Made by a program: the position numbers and the translations under genes. Source: Desulfobacter hydrogenophilus (GTDB lineage: Bacteria; Desulfobacterota; Desulfobacteria; Desulfobacterales; Desulfobacteraceae). Taken from it: 64,000 bases of DNA. Under the pieces are notes generated by a model. It was not told where the DNA came from and ran no database searches. It worked only from the letters and a program-made list of their open reading frames with translations. Numbering within the stretch: position 1 is the stretch's first letter; each line of letters starts with the position of its first letter. Location: positions 2,482,501 through 2,546,500 of the forward strand of contig NZ_CP036313.1 in assembly GCF_004319545.1 (NCBI RefSeq), given 5' to 3'. Below, piece by piece: positions 8,812-16,911 of the stretch.

Positions 8812-9371
8812 TTGGGCCGGGCCGGCATGAGCATGTCTTCATTGATTCTGAAAAAACCTTTAAAGTGCTCCAGCCAGTAAGCGTGGTAAACGATATTATC
8901 ACTGTTGAAAATCGTAACTTCTCCACGTTTTTTTGACGCATAGATAAAATGCATCCGGCCGCTGGGGTCCACCTGGTAAACCATGGCGGCAAGATCATTT
9001 TTCAGCACGATCAGGTCTCCATTTCTAACATCATCCGCCTTAATACGGTGTGTGTTGCCCAGCAAAAGGTCCATTGGCATAAAGGTCTTGTAAATCAAGC
9101 CTGCTTTGGTTGCAGCCCCGGCGTAAATGGAGTAAAACAGCCAGGAATTATCCGTGCTTCCTGTCAGTTTAGGGCGTCCACCGACGACAACAGGGATACC
9201 AATGAACTGTTCCGCAATTGATGGGATAAACTGGCAGAAAATTACGGCAGGGGGAGAGTCCACTGGTTTCTGAGGATGCTGTGTCTCTATGACGTGGGAG
9301 TGGCTGGCCAGGGTCGGAACAGTCCAGATCAGAACCAGAACCAGTATCAGATGTATGGTTGATCTTTTCAT
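8808..9371 (-). CDS. Exported NlpC/P60-like protein, probably catalytically dead
   Basis: This is a 187-residue protein with a clear N-terminal signal peptide (KRSTIHLILVLVLIW, predicted cleavage after TLAS). The body from about residue 55 follows the layout of NlpC/P60 cell-wall hydrolases: a GIPVVVGG start, SWLFYSIYAGAATKAGL, then VRNGDLIVLK (usual PGDLVFF) and a final HAYWLEHFKGFFRI. However, the position that usually holds the catalytic Cys (DCSG) reads DNSW, and the expected catalytic His region reads AAMVYQ. If the assignment is right, it is a secreted pseudoenzyme, perhaps a binding protein for peptidoglycan or a partner. The stop codon lies inside the adjacent palindromic repeat. Fold assignment is by pattern only. 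Confidence 0.5.
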   Translation of the reverse strand: MKRSTIHLILVLVLIWTVPTLASHSHVIETQHPQKPVDSPPAVIFCQFIPSIAEQFIGIPVVVGGRPKLTGSTDNSWLFYSIYAGAATKAGLIYKTFMPMDLLLGNTHRIKADDVRNGDLIVLKNDLAAMVYQVDPSGRMHFIYASKKRGEVTIFNSDNIVYHAYWLEHFKGFFRINEDMLMPARPK

Positions 9372-9580
9372 TTTTTTTTGTCCAAACGGGAAAACGTGGT
9401 TATATGGTTTTAATATCGTTAAAATATGTCGGAAGGTTTGTTTACACTACTTGTTTTTGAAACCTTTCGTCAAGAAAGAAAGTGTAGTTGCGATTAACGC
9501 CTTGAGATAATTCTATTGGGTAAACCTCCACCTCCGGTGGAGGACTCGAAAAGTTTGACAGTTCCGGGAGTTGAAAATAA

Positions 9581-9627
9581 ACAACCTTCCTTAAGTTAGC
9601 CGCTCAAAGCTATTAAAGGAAGGTTGT
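9581..9627 (+). promoter_or_regulatory. Hairpin hiding the ribosome binding site of tnpA
   Basis: ACAACCTTCCTT (9581-9592) pairs perfectly with AAGGAAGGTTGT (9616-9627), which ends directly at the ATG (9628) and includes the ribosome binding site. In the transcript this 12-bp stem should block translation of the transposase, as described for IS200. Confidence 0.8.
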
Positions 9628-10059
9628 ATGAAAGATTATAAAAGTTTAAAGCATTCAAAGTGGTATTGCAAGTATCATGTGGTTTGGATTCCAAAATATC
9701 GGAAGAAAGTTATTTACGGGCAATTACGTCGGGAACTGGGGTCAATACTACATGGTTTGGCAAAACAAAAAGAATGCGAGATCGAAGAAGGACATTTGAT
9801 GACAGACCATGTTCATATGCTGATCTCCATTCCACCCAAATTTGCCGTGGCTCAGGTAGTTGGGTTCATCAAGGGGAAAAGTGCTATTCAGATAGCACGT
9901 CAGTTTTGTGGTAAAAAAAGGAACTATAATGGTGAAAAATTTTGGGCCAGAGGTTATTTTGCATCAACAGTAGGAATCGACGAACAAATTGTTCGAGCAT
10001 ATATCCGGCATCAAGAAAAAGAGGATCAACGTTGCGAACAGATGAACTTGTTTGATTAA
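9628..10059 (+). CDS. tnpA: IS200-family transposase TnpA (HUH/Y1)
   Basis: This 143-residue protein has the size and motifs of a Y1 transposase. The start KHSKWYCKYHVVWIPKYR is typical of IS200 TnpA. The metal-binding HUH motif is HVHML at about residues 60-64, and the nucleophilic tyrosine is in VRAYIRHQ near residue 124. It cuts and joins single-stranded DNA ends at the hairpins of its own element. The full-length frame and intact motifs suggest a functional enzyme, with expression probably limited by the hairpin over its start. No TnpB companion is present. Confidence 0.93.
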   Translation: MKDYKSLKHSKWYCKYHVVWIPKYRKKVIYGQLRRELGSILHGLAKQKECEIEEGHLMTDHVHMLISIPPKFAVAQVVGFIKGKSAIQIARQFCGKKRNYNGEKFWARGYFASTVGIDEQIVRAYIRHQEKEDQRCEQMNLFD

Positions 10060-10198
10060 ACCGCGCCTTTAGGCGCTTTTAAAAGACCGCTTTGAGCGGT
10101 TAACAATCAAGCCCCCAGTTTCACTGGGGGTCATGACTTATAGTGAGTGTAAAATTGATCCTTACTGAAAAAAAGGTTTTTAAAATGAGTTCACATCC

Positions 10199-10214
10199 AG
10201 GCACGAATCCTGCT
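10199..10214 (+). promoter_or_regulatory. Putative sigma-54 promoter of the gabT operon
   Basis: AGGCACGAATCCTGCT has the invariant GG (10200-10201) and GC (10212-10213) at the correct 10-bp spacing of a -24/-12 promoter; the consensus is TGGCAC-N5-TTGC. Transcription would start near 10225, about 45 bp before gabT. It is a weaker match than the site at 16812 but lies before an operon that encodes an NtrC-type activator. Confidence 0.55.
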
Positions 10215-10269
10215 GTGCTTGCTTGTCGTATTTGTGCTCAACCCGATAAAAAGTCAGAAAGGATAAAAA

Positions 10270-11514
10270 ATGACTTGTATTGATGACATTCAGACCCTTA
10301 GAAACCAGGTGATTCCGAACGGCCATGCCTCCGGTACCACTTGCTATGTTGATTCGGCCAAAGGCGCCATAATCACTGATGTTCAAGGTAAACAATATAT
10401 TGATTTTGCCGGCGGCATTGCCGTGATGAACGTGGGGCACAGTCACCCCAAGGTGGTGGCGGCCATTAAAGCCCAGGCCGAAAAATTCACCCATACCTGC
10501 TTTATGGTGAATCCCTATGATGTTGCAGTGCGCCTGGCCGATCGGTTGTGTAAGATCGCTCCGGGCACCTTTGACAAAAAAGCCCTTTTCGTTAACTCCG
10601 GTGCCGAAGCTGTTGAAAACGCGGTGAAAATCGCTCGTTATTATACCAAAAGACAGGGCGTTGTGGTGTTTGACGGTTCTTACCATGGCCGTACCTATCT
10701 CACCATGGCCATGACCACCAAGGTAAAGCCTTATAAATGCGGGTTTGGCCCCCTGGCCCCTGAAGTGTATCGGGCTCCCTTTGGCGATTCTAAGGCCTTT
10801 ACTGATTTTTTTATCACCGGTATTAATCCCGAAAATACCGCAGCTGTTGTTATTGAGCCCATCCAGGGCGAAGGCGGGTTTATCGCCCCGCCCGCGGACT
10901 TTTTGCCCCAGGTGGCAAAGTTTTGTAAAGATCAAGGCATTGTTTTTATTGCTGATGAAATTCAGTCGGGCATGGGCCGGTCCGGCAAGATGTTTGCCGT
11001 TGAGAATTTTGGCGTGGAACCGGATTTGATAACCGTGGCTAAAAGTATTGCTGCGGGGCTGCCTTTAAGCGCGGTGGTGGGCAGAAAAGAGATCATGGAT
11101 TCCGTACATCCCGGTGGCCTGGGTGGCACATATGGTGCCAATCCCGTGGCTTGTGCCGCTGCCCATGCGGTGCTGGATATTTTTGAAGAGGAAAATCTTC
11201 TGGAAAAGGCGCAAGTCATCGGCGAAAAGCTGGGTGCGACCTTTGGCGCCTGGATAGAAAAATTTGATCATGTGGGTGAGATCAGAGGTATTGGCGCCAT
11301 GCGGGGATACACCATTGTCCATGCCGACGGCACCCCTGACCCGGATGCAGCCAAAAAGTTGTCTGCGTACTGTTTTGACAACGGTTTGATTTCTCTGGTC
11401 TGTGGTATTCAAGGCAATGTTATCCGGGTGTTGATGCCCCTGGTCATTGAAGATGATCAGCTGCAAAAGGGGCTTGATATAATGGAAGCGGGCCTGACTG
11501 GCCTGGCCGGCTAA
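10270..11514 (+). CDS. gabT: Class III aminotransferase, probably 4-aminobutyrate aminotransferase
   Basis: A 414-residue PLP-dependent class III aminotransferase. Visible motifs include NSGAEAVENAVKIAR (109-123, cofactor phosphate binding), SYHGRT (137-142), EPIQGEGGF (196-204), ADEIQSGMGR (228-237) and the Schiff-base lysine K258 in TVAKSIAAGLPL. It would move the amino group of 4-aminobutyrate (or a related omega-amino acid) to 2-oxoglutarate, giving succinate semialdehyde. The next gene, 14 bp downstream, is a succinate-semialdehyde-type dehydrogenase, so the two form a GABA shunt pair. A GAAAGGA site precedes the ATG. Other omega-amino acid substrates such as 5-aminovalerate are possible. 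Confidence 0.88.
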   Translation: MTCIDDIQTLRNQVIPNGHASGTTCYVDSAKGAIITDVQGKQYIDFAGGIAVMNVGHSHPKVVAAIKAQAEKFTHTCFMVNPYDVAVRLADRLCKIAPGTFDKKALFVNSGAEAVENAVKIARYYTKRQGVVVFDGSYHGRTYLTMAMTTKVKPYKCGFGPLAPEVYRAPFGDSKAFTDFFITGINPENTAAVVIEPIQGEGGFIAPPADFLPQVAKFCKDQGIVFIADEIQSGMGRSGKMFAVENFGVEPDLITVAKSIAAGLPLSAVVGRKEIMDSVHPGGLGGTYGANPVACAAAHAVLDIFEEENLLEKAQVIGEKLGATFGAWIEKFDHVGEIRGIGAMRGYTIVHADGTPDPDAAKKLSAYCFDNGLISLVCGIQGNVIRVLMPLVIEDDQLQKGLDIMEAGLTGLAG

Positions 11515-11528
11515 CAAAGGGAATTAAC

Positions 11529-12983
11529 ATGTTAAAATTAAAAAATCCGGATCTTTTATGCCCACAATGTTTTATCCAGGATGAGTGGGTAGACGCAGAT
11601 AGCGGCAAAACTGTTGACGTGACCAATCCTGCCACAGGAGAGGTGCTTGGTACGGTTCCCTTTTGCGGGGCGGATGAAACGAAAAGGGCCATTGATGCGG
11701 CTAATGAAAGCCTGGATGCCTGGCGGTCCAAAACCGCCGGGGAACGTTCGGTTATCCTTCGACGGTGGCATGACCTGCTTATGGAAAACCAGAAAGATTT
11801 AGCCCTGATCATGACCGCGGAACAGGGTAAGCCCCTGGTGGAATCCCAGGGAGAGATCGCCTATGCCGCCGCCTTTTTTGAATGGTTTGCCGAAGAAGCC
11901 AAGCGGGTATACGGGGATGTGATCCCCCAGACCGTGGCCTCCCAGCGCCTGGTGGTAATCAAGCAGCCTGTGGGCGTGGTGGCCGCCATTACCCCGTGGA
12001 ATTTCCCCAGCGCCATGATCACCAGAAAAGCCGGTGCCGCTTTGGCCGCCGGCTGTACCATGGTGGTGAAGCCGGCAACAGCCACCCCGTTTTCAGCTTT
12101 GGCCATTGCAAAACTTGGGCAACAGGCCGGGGTGCCCAACGGGGTGTTTAATGTGGTGACTGGCTCCTCTTCGGCCATTGGCGGGGAACTTACAGCCAAC
12201 GCAACAGTCCGCAAACTGACCTTCACCGGCTCCACCCAGGTGGGTAAAAAATTGATGAGGGACTGCGCGGGTACCATGAAGCGGCTTTCCATGGAACTGG
12301 GCGGAAACGCCCCGTTTATCGTGTTTGACGATGCAGATATTGATGCCGCCGTGGAAGGCGCCATGGCCTCCAAATACCGCAACTCGGGTCAGACCTGTGT
12401 GTGCGCCAACCGGATGTATGTCCAGGCCGGTGTGTATGATGAATTTTGCCGGAAGCTGACAACGGCTGTGGAAGGCCTTAAGGTGGGCAATGGGTTTGAT
12501 GACGGGGTTCAGCAGGGTCCGCTCATCGATATGGCTGCTGTGGAAACCGTGGAAAGTCACATCAACGATGCGGTGAGCAAGGGCGGAAAAATCCTGATCG
12601 GCGGCACACGCCATGCCCTGGGCGGCAGTTTTTTTGCGCCCACCATTGTTGCGGATGTCACCGATGATATGCGGGTGGCCAAAGAGGAAACCTTTGGTCC
12701 CCTGGCCCCGATTTTCAGGTTTGATACGGAAGAAGAAGTGGTCCGTAAAGCCAATGATACGGAATTTGGGCTGGCCGCTTATTTTTACACCCGGGATCTG
12801 GGCAGAAGCTGGCGCATCGGAGAAAAACTGGAATATGGCCTGGTGGGCATCAATTCCGGTATTATCTCCAACCCGGTGGCCCCCTTTGGTGGTGTCAAAG
12901 AGTCGGGCAACGGCCGGGAAGGCTCAAAATATGGGTTAGATGATTACCTGGAAATCAAATACATGTGTATGGCAGGTATCTAA
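11529..12983 (+). CDS. gabD: NAD(P)-dependent succinate-semialdehyde dehydrogenase
   Basis: This 484-residue aldehyde dehydrogenase has the family motifs in order: TPWNFPSAM (cofactor binding, near residue 155), FTGSTQVGK, the general-base Glu in MELGGNAP (near 258) and the nucleophilic Cys in NSGQTCVC (near 291). Length and motifs fit GabD-type succinate-semialdehyde dehydrogenase, which oxidises the product of the preceding aminotransferase to succinate. The two genes are tightly spaced and are followed after 23 bp by a sensor kinase, so all probably share one transcript. Related aldehydes such as glutarate semialdehyde are an alternative substrate. Confidence 0.88.
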   Translation: MLKLKNPDLLCPQCFIQDEWVDADSGKTVDVTNPATGEVLGTVPFCGADETKRAIDAANESLDAWRSKTAGERSVILRRWHDLLMENQKDLALIMTAEQGKPLVESQGEIAYAAAFFEWFAEEAKRVYGDVIPQTVASQRLVVIKQPVGVVAAITPWNFPSAMITRKAGAALAAGCTMVVKPATATPFSALAIAKLGQQAGVPNGVFNVVTGSSSAIGGELTANATVRKLTFTGSTQVGKKLMRDCAGTMKRLSMELGGNAPFIVFDDADIDAAVEGAMASKYRNSGQTCVCANRMYVQAGVYDEFCRKLTTAVEGLKVGNGFDDGVQQGPLIDMAAVETVESHINDAVSKGGKILIGGTRHALGGSFFAPTIVADVTDDMRVAKEETFGPLAPIFRFDTEEEVVRKANDTEFGLAAYFYTRDLGRSWRIGEKLEYGLVGINSGIISNPVAPFGGVKESGNGREGSKYGLDDYLEIKYMCMAGI

Positions 12984-13006
12984 TATAATACAGGAATAAT
13001 CGCCCC

Positions 13007-15127
13007 ATGACGCTTAAAATAAACATAGTGCTGGCGTCCATCCTGGTGGCGATTATTCTTGTTCTGGGGGGGATCACCTATACCTACACCCAGACCATCA
13101 GCCGGCACACGGTGGAACGTCACCAGCAGGCCCTGACCAAAGAGGCGGCCAAGATGGTCCAGATGTGGCTGGACCATCGGTTTAAGCTCGTCGATGCATT
13201 GGCGCGCACCCTGGAGGATCTCTATTTGACCCAGGGGCAGGATCCAAGGCCCATTTTAAGAATGACCATGGCCGCCGGGGATTTTTCCGATGTTTATCTG
13301 GGGCTTTTTAACGGCACCATGATAGATGGGGCCAAGTGGCATGCACCGGCTGATTATGATCCCCGGACCCGTCCCTGGTACAGGCGGGCCATGGAAGAAC
13401 AAAAATTGACATTAACCCGGCCTTTTATGGATGCGGGGTTCTGGAAGATGGTTATTGCCGTCGTGGTACCCCTGGTCCATAACGAGCAGGTGGTCGGAGT
13501 TTTAAGTGCCAATATCATTTTAGATACCCTGCAGGCTTCGGTCATGGATCTGCGTATCGGCAGATACGGGTCTGCCTTTATCATTGACAGTCAGGGCACC
13601 GTGCTGGTTCACCAGAACAAAAGCCTGATGATGAACACCAAAATTCAGGAATCCGATCCCGGCCTTTCAACCTTCGGTTCATATTTTCCCGGACGGGATG
13701 CGGGCTCTTTCTCCTACAGGGATCGAATGCTGAGTTTTCACAAACTTACGGATACCGGATGGTATCTTTGTACCAACGTGGATCAGGAAGAGGCCATGGC
13801 CCTGGCCAAAAACAAGGACATGCTTTTTGCCATGGCCATGGTCCTGAAAATTTTAGGTATTCTGGCCCTGCTGTTGTTTCTCACTGTGGGCGGATCTGCC
13901 TTGATTTTGTTTATCTCCAAAAACAGGTTTGAGGCCATTGTATCGGGAAAAGATAAAGATCTGCGAGGGGAAATCATACGCAGAAAAGAGCTTGAGACCC
14001 GGTATCGGACCCTTTTTAATATGGCCACCAACGCCATTATGCTCACAAGAAACGGGATCTATATCGAATGTAATCAAAAGGCCTTGGATATGTTTGCGCT
14101 TGTCGAAGATAAAATTATCGGCCGGACCATGCTGGATCTCTCCCCTAATACCCAGATGGACGGTACTGCCACAAAGCTGAAATTGACCCAGCTTGAGCAG
14201 TCTCACGCGCTGGGTAAATCCGATGTGTTTAAATGGACATTCAACCGGGCGGATGGTTCGGAGTTCCCGGTCGAGATCGGGATCTCAACGTTGAAACTGG
14301 ACCGGGAAATGGTCAAAGTGTACAGCATCTGGGACATTTCAAAACGGGTGAATGCCGAGCAGAACCTGCGCCAGGCACAGAAAATGGCAGCCATGGGTGA
14401 AATGCTGTCTGCCATTGCCCATCAGTGGCGCCAGCCGCTGAATGCCCTGTCATCGTATATTGCCTCCTTGACCCCGGCTTTTTATAACCAGATGATTTCT
14501 GCCGCGTTCATTGAAAAACTGGTCCGGGAGTCCGATGCCCAGATTCAGTTTATGTCAAGAACCATCAACGATTTTAGGGAATATTTCAGGCCGTCCAAAA
14601 ATAAACACACCTTTGAAATCATGGATGCGATCCAAAGTGCCATCAAATTGGTCAAGCCCCAGTTAAGACAGAATAATATCACCCTGGATCTCGATTTGGA
14701 CGACCCGGCGGTTTCCATGCCTATTTGGGGGTATAAGAATGAATTTGTTCATGTCCTGGTTAATATTATTTCCAATGCAAAAGATGCTATCAATGAGCGT
14801 CAGGCCAACTCCCGGAACCGTTCGGTTCACAAGTTAATCAACCTGGCTGTTTTTAAGAACCGCAAAGAAATCTGTCTGGAGATCCAAGACACGGGCTGTG
14901 GGATTCCCCCTCATTTGATGGAAAAAATATTTACGCCCTATTTTACCACCAAGGGGACAGCTACAGGCACCGGCATTGGCCTGTACATGGCCAAAATGAT
15001 CGTGGAAAAGGAGATGAAAGGTAATATTCATGTAGAAAATCGGTCCATGGGTGTCATGTTCCGGATCTGGCTCCCTTTGGCCCTTGGTGAAAACACCCAA
15101 AAGGACAACAAAAAGAATCATGATTAA
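13007..15127 (+). CDS. Membrane sensor histidine kinase (dCache-PAS-HisKA-HATPase)
   Basis: A 706-residue sensor kinase. Transmembrane segments at about residues 7-27 and 275-300 enclose a periplasmic double-Cache domain containing DPRTRPWYRRA, the R-x-W-Y type motif seen in amino-acid-binding dCache domains. A PAS domain follows (about 330-445), then the HisKA helix with phospho-acceptor H472 in IAHQWRQPLN, and an ATPase domain with N-box NIISNAKDAI and G-boxes DTGCGIP and TGTGIGLYMAKM. The stop overlaps the start of the response regulator gene by 8 nt, so the pair is translationally coupled. Its location after gabT-gabD and before an amino-acid-type ABC transporter suggests it senses an amino acid or GABA outside the cytoplasm; the ligand is inferred. 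Confidence 0.9.
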   Translation: MTLKINIVLASILVAIILVLGGITYTYTQTISRHTVERHQQALTKEAAKMVQMWLDHRFKLVDALARTLEDLYLTQGQDPRPILRMTMAAGDFSDVYLGLFNGTMIDGAKWHAPADYDPRTRPWYRRAMEEQKLTLTRPFMDAGFWKMVIAVVVPLVHNEQVVGVLSANIILDTLQASVMDLRIGRYGSAFIIDSQGTVLVHQNKSLMMNTKIQESDPGLSTFGSYFPGRDAGSFSYRDRMLSFHKLTDTGWYLCTNVDQEEAMALAKNKDMLFAMAMVLKILGILALLLFLTVGGSALILFISKNRFEAIVSGKDKDLRGEIIRRKELETRYRTLFNMATNAIMLTRNGIYIECNQKALDMFALVEDKIIGRTMLDLSPNTQMDGTATKLKLTQLEQSHALGKSDVFKWTFNRADGSEFPVEIGISTLKLDREMVKVYSIWDISKRVNAEQNLRQAQKMAAMGEMLSAIAHQWRQPLNALSSYIASLTPAFYNQMISAAFIEKLVRESDAQIQFMSRTINDFREYFRPSKNKHTFEIMDAIQSAIKLVKPQLRQNNITLDLDLDDPAVSMPIWGYKNEFVHVLVNIISNAKDAINERQANSRNRSVHKLINLAVFKNRKEICLEIQDTGCGIPPHLMEKIFTPYFTTKGTATGTGIGLYMAKMIVEKEMKGNIHVENRSMGVMFRIWLPLALGENTQKDNKKNHD

Positions 15128-16550
15128 TTTCAGCCATTCAAAGGTTCCGGTGGTTCTGGTGGACGATGAATCATCAGAACTGGATGCGTACGGATTTTTG
15201 CTCACCTCCATGGGCGTCAACCAGGTGGTTCAGGTCCAGGACAGTCGACGGCTGCCTGGTGTGATGGCCGACCTGGGTGTGTGTGTCCTTTTTCTTGACC
15301 TGAATATGCCTCACAAATCCGGTCTTGAGGTCTTAAAAGAGCTCCGGGTGACCCATCCCCACATTCCAGTGGTGATTATCACGGCCAATTCCGAGATCGA
15401 AAGTGCTGTTGAATGTTTGAAGCAAGGCGCCCATGACTATCTGGTCAAACCCATCAACATGAACTCCTTTGCCTCGGCACTGCGAAATGCCCTGGAAATC
15501 TGCGCATTGAGGAATGAGGTTCTCACCCTTAAAGGGGTTTCCTTTAATCGGAATCTTAAATATCCGGAACATTTCCAGGATATTATCACCCAAAATCCCA
15601 CAATGATCGGTCTTTTCCAGTATATTGAGTCCATCTCCACCAGCCGGGAGCCGATTTTGATCCTTGGCGAAACCGGCACCGGCAAAGAGCTTATTTCACG
15701 CGCCATCCATGACGTATCCGGGCTTGGCGGCCCTTTTGTTACGGTGGATGTGGCCGGACTTGATGACAACCTGTTTTCAGACACGCTTTTCGGTCACAGT
15801 AAAGGCGCTTATACCGGGGCCGATAAACACAGGGAGGGCCTGGTGGAAAAGGCGGCGGGCGGTTCCCTGTTTTTAGATGAGATCGGGGACCTTTCTGCCG
15901 CCTCCCAGGTCAAGCTGTTGCGGTTAATCCAGGAGGGGATTTTTTACCCTCTGGGATCGGACCGGCCCCGGACCTGCCGGGCGCGGATTATATCCGCAAC
16001 CAATAAATCCCGCAATGCCCTTGCGGCTGTAGATCAGGACCAGTTCAGGTCCGATCTTTTTTTCAGGCTTTCCACTCATCTGATCCAGGTTCCGCCGTTG
16101 CGGGAACGCAAAGAGGATATCCCCCTGATTACCGCCTATCTGAGGGATCAGGCCGCTAAAGCCATGGGCAAACCCGTTGTTGAGACCGGAAAACAGTTTT
16201 CGGCTGCTCTGGCAGCCCACCCGTTCCCGGGAAATATCCGGGAGTTGAAAACCTATATCTATGATGCCGTGGCACAAAGTACGGACACAAGTCTTCGTGT
16301 TGACACAATTCTGGATCGGCTGACAGATGTTTCAACCGTCTCCCAGTCCCAAGCCGCCAATGCCGCGGCCACCCCTGGCATCACCCTGGAAGATTTAATG
16401 GGTGGGTTTCCCACCCTGGCAGCGCTGACCGAATATGCCATTGACCAGGCCCTGGAACGTAGCAATCATAATCAAAGTCAGGCAGCCAGGCTTTTGGGGC
16501 TCTCAAAGCAGGCGCTAAGCAAACGATTAAAAAAACGGGACAAAAGTTGA
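15120..16550 (+). CDS. NtrC-family sigma-54-dependent response regulator
   Basis: The 476-residue protein has a receiver domain with phospho-acceptor D60 (LFLDLNMP), an AAA+ domain with Walker A GETGTGKE (184-191), the sigma-54 contact loop GAYTGA (230-235, a Tyr variant of GAFTGA) and Walker B GSLFLDEIGDL. It ends in a Fis-type helix-turn-helix (NHNQSQAARLLGLSKQALSK). The start is set at 15120, where the receiver domain begins and the ATG overlaps the kinase stop; the frame is open further upstream but only inside the kinase gene. Tandem palindromes directly after the stop codon and a strong sigma-54 promoter downstream suggest that it activates the transporter operon and perhaps its own operon. 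Confidence 0.92.
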   Translation: MINFSHSKVPVVLVDDESSELDAYGFLLTSMGVNQVVQVQDSRRLPGVMADLGVCVLFLDLNMPHKSGLEVLKELRVTHPHIPVVIITANSEIESAVECLKQGAHDYLVKPINMNSFASALRNALEICALRNEVLTLKGVSFNRNLKYPEHFQDIITQNPTMIGLFQYIESISTSREPILILGETGTGKELISRAIHDVSGLGGPFVTVDVAGLDDNLFSDTLFGHSKGAYTGADKHREGLVEKAAGGSLFLDEIGDLSAASQVKLLRLIQEGIFYPLGSDRPRTCRARIISATNKSRNALAAVDQDQFRSDLFFRLSTHLIQVPPLRERKEDIPLITAYLRDQAAKAMGKPVVETGKQFSAALAAHPFPGNIRELKTYIYDAVAQSTDTSLRVDTILDRLTDVSTVSQSQAANAAATPGITLEDLMGGFPTLAALTEYAIDQALERSNHNQSQAARLLGLSKQALSKRLKKRDKS

Positions 16551-16593
16551 CTCTGTCTGTCAACTATAATTGACGACGTCAACTTTGGTTGAC
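16546..16593. promoter_or_regulatory. Tandem palindromes, probable activator (enhancer) binding sites
   Basis: Two copies of GTCAA-N6-TTGAC lie at 16559-16574 and 16578-16593, with centres 19 bp apart, and an extra TTGAC half-site at 16547-16551 forms a further inverted pair with the first. They begin at the stop codon of the NtrC-type regulator and lie about 220-250 bp upstream of the -24/-12 promoter at 16812, a usual distance for enhancer sites. Confidence 0.7.
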
Positions 16594-16701
16594 TTCAAGC
16601 CATTCTTTAACTTTGGAGGTCAGAGAAAGCGCTCACCGACTCTCAACCGATTTCGAACGACTCATTCAGATTATAAAGTTGAACTCTTTTTTTTCGCTTT
16701 T

Positions 16702-16761
16702 TTTACCACGAAGAACACGAAGACATTAACCCTTCGTGTTCTTCGTGAACTTCGTGGTAAA
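16702..16761. repeat. Long inverted repeat of the CACGAAG type
   Basis: TTTACCACGAAGAACACGAAG on the left is complemented by CTTCGTGTTCTTCGTG plus TTCGTGGTAAA on the right, leaving a 9-nt bulge in a stem of about 21 bp. The arms are built of tandem CACGAAG units, a motif often seen repeated in environmental bacterial genomes. It may end transcripts of the regulator gene or shape the DNA between the enhancer sites and the promoter. Confidence 0.65.
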
Positions 16762-16811
16762 TTAAAAGATCAAAATTATTGGCCTCTTGATTTTCAACAA
16801 TTCGAAGCTTT

Positions 16812-16827
16812 TGGCACACGCCTTGCT
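16812..16827 (+). promoter_or_regulatory. Sigma-54 promoter of the liv-type transporter operon
   Basis: TGGCACACGCCTTGCT matches the -24/-12 consensus TGGCAC-N5-TTGC exactly. The start of transcription is expected near 16838, leaving a leader of about 75 nt before the substrate-binding protein gene at 16912. Confidence 0.85.
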
Positions 16828-16911
16828 CATGCCCTATTATTACGTTTATGAAACCACGTGCGAAAGATTTAATGATTTGCGCACTATTTTAACATCCAAA
16901 AGGAGGAAAAG

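Larger units (their letters stand above)
9510..10145 (+). mobile_element. IS200/IS605-family insertion sequence (IS200-like)
   Basis: The element carries one transposase gene between two subterminal hairpins typical of this single-strand-transposing family. The left hairpin is CCTCCACC/GGTGGAGG (9525-9543) and the right one CCCCCAG/CTGGGGG (10112-10130). Two more hairpins follow the gene: GCGCC/GGCGC at 10063-10076, followed by four T and probably its terminator, and ACCGCT/AGCGGT at about 10085-10101. As expected for the family there are no inverted repeats or target duplication. Outer borders are approximate. It lies immediately upstream of the gabT promoter. Confidence 0.8.
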
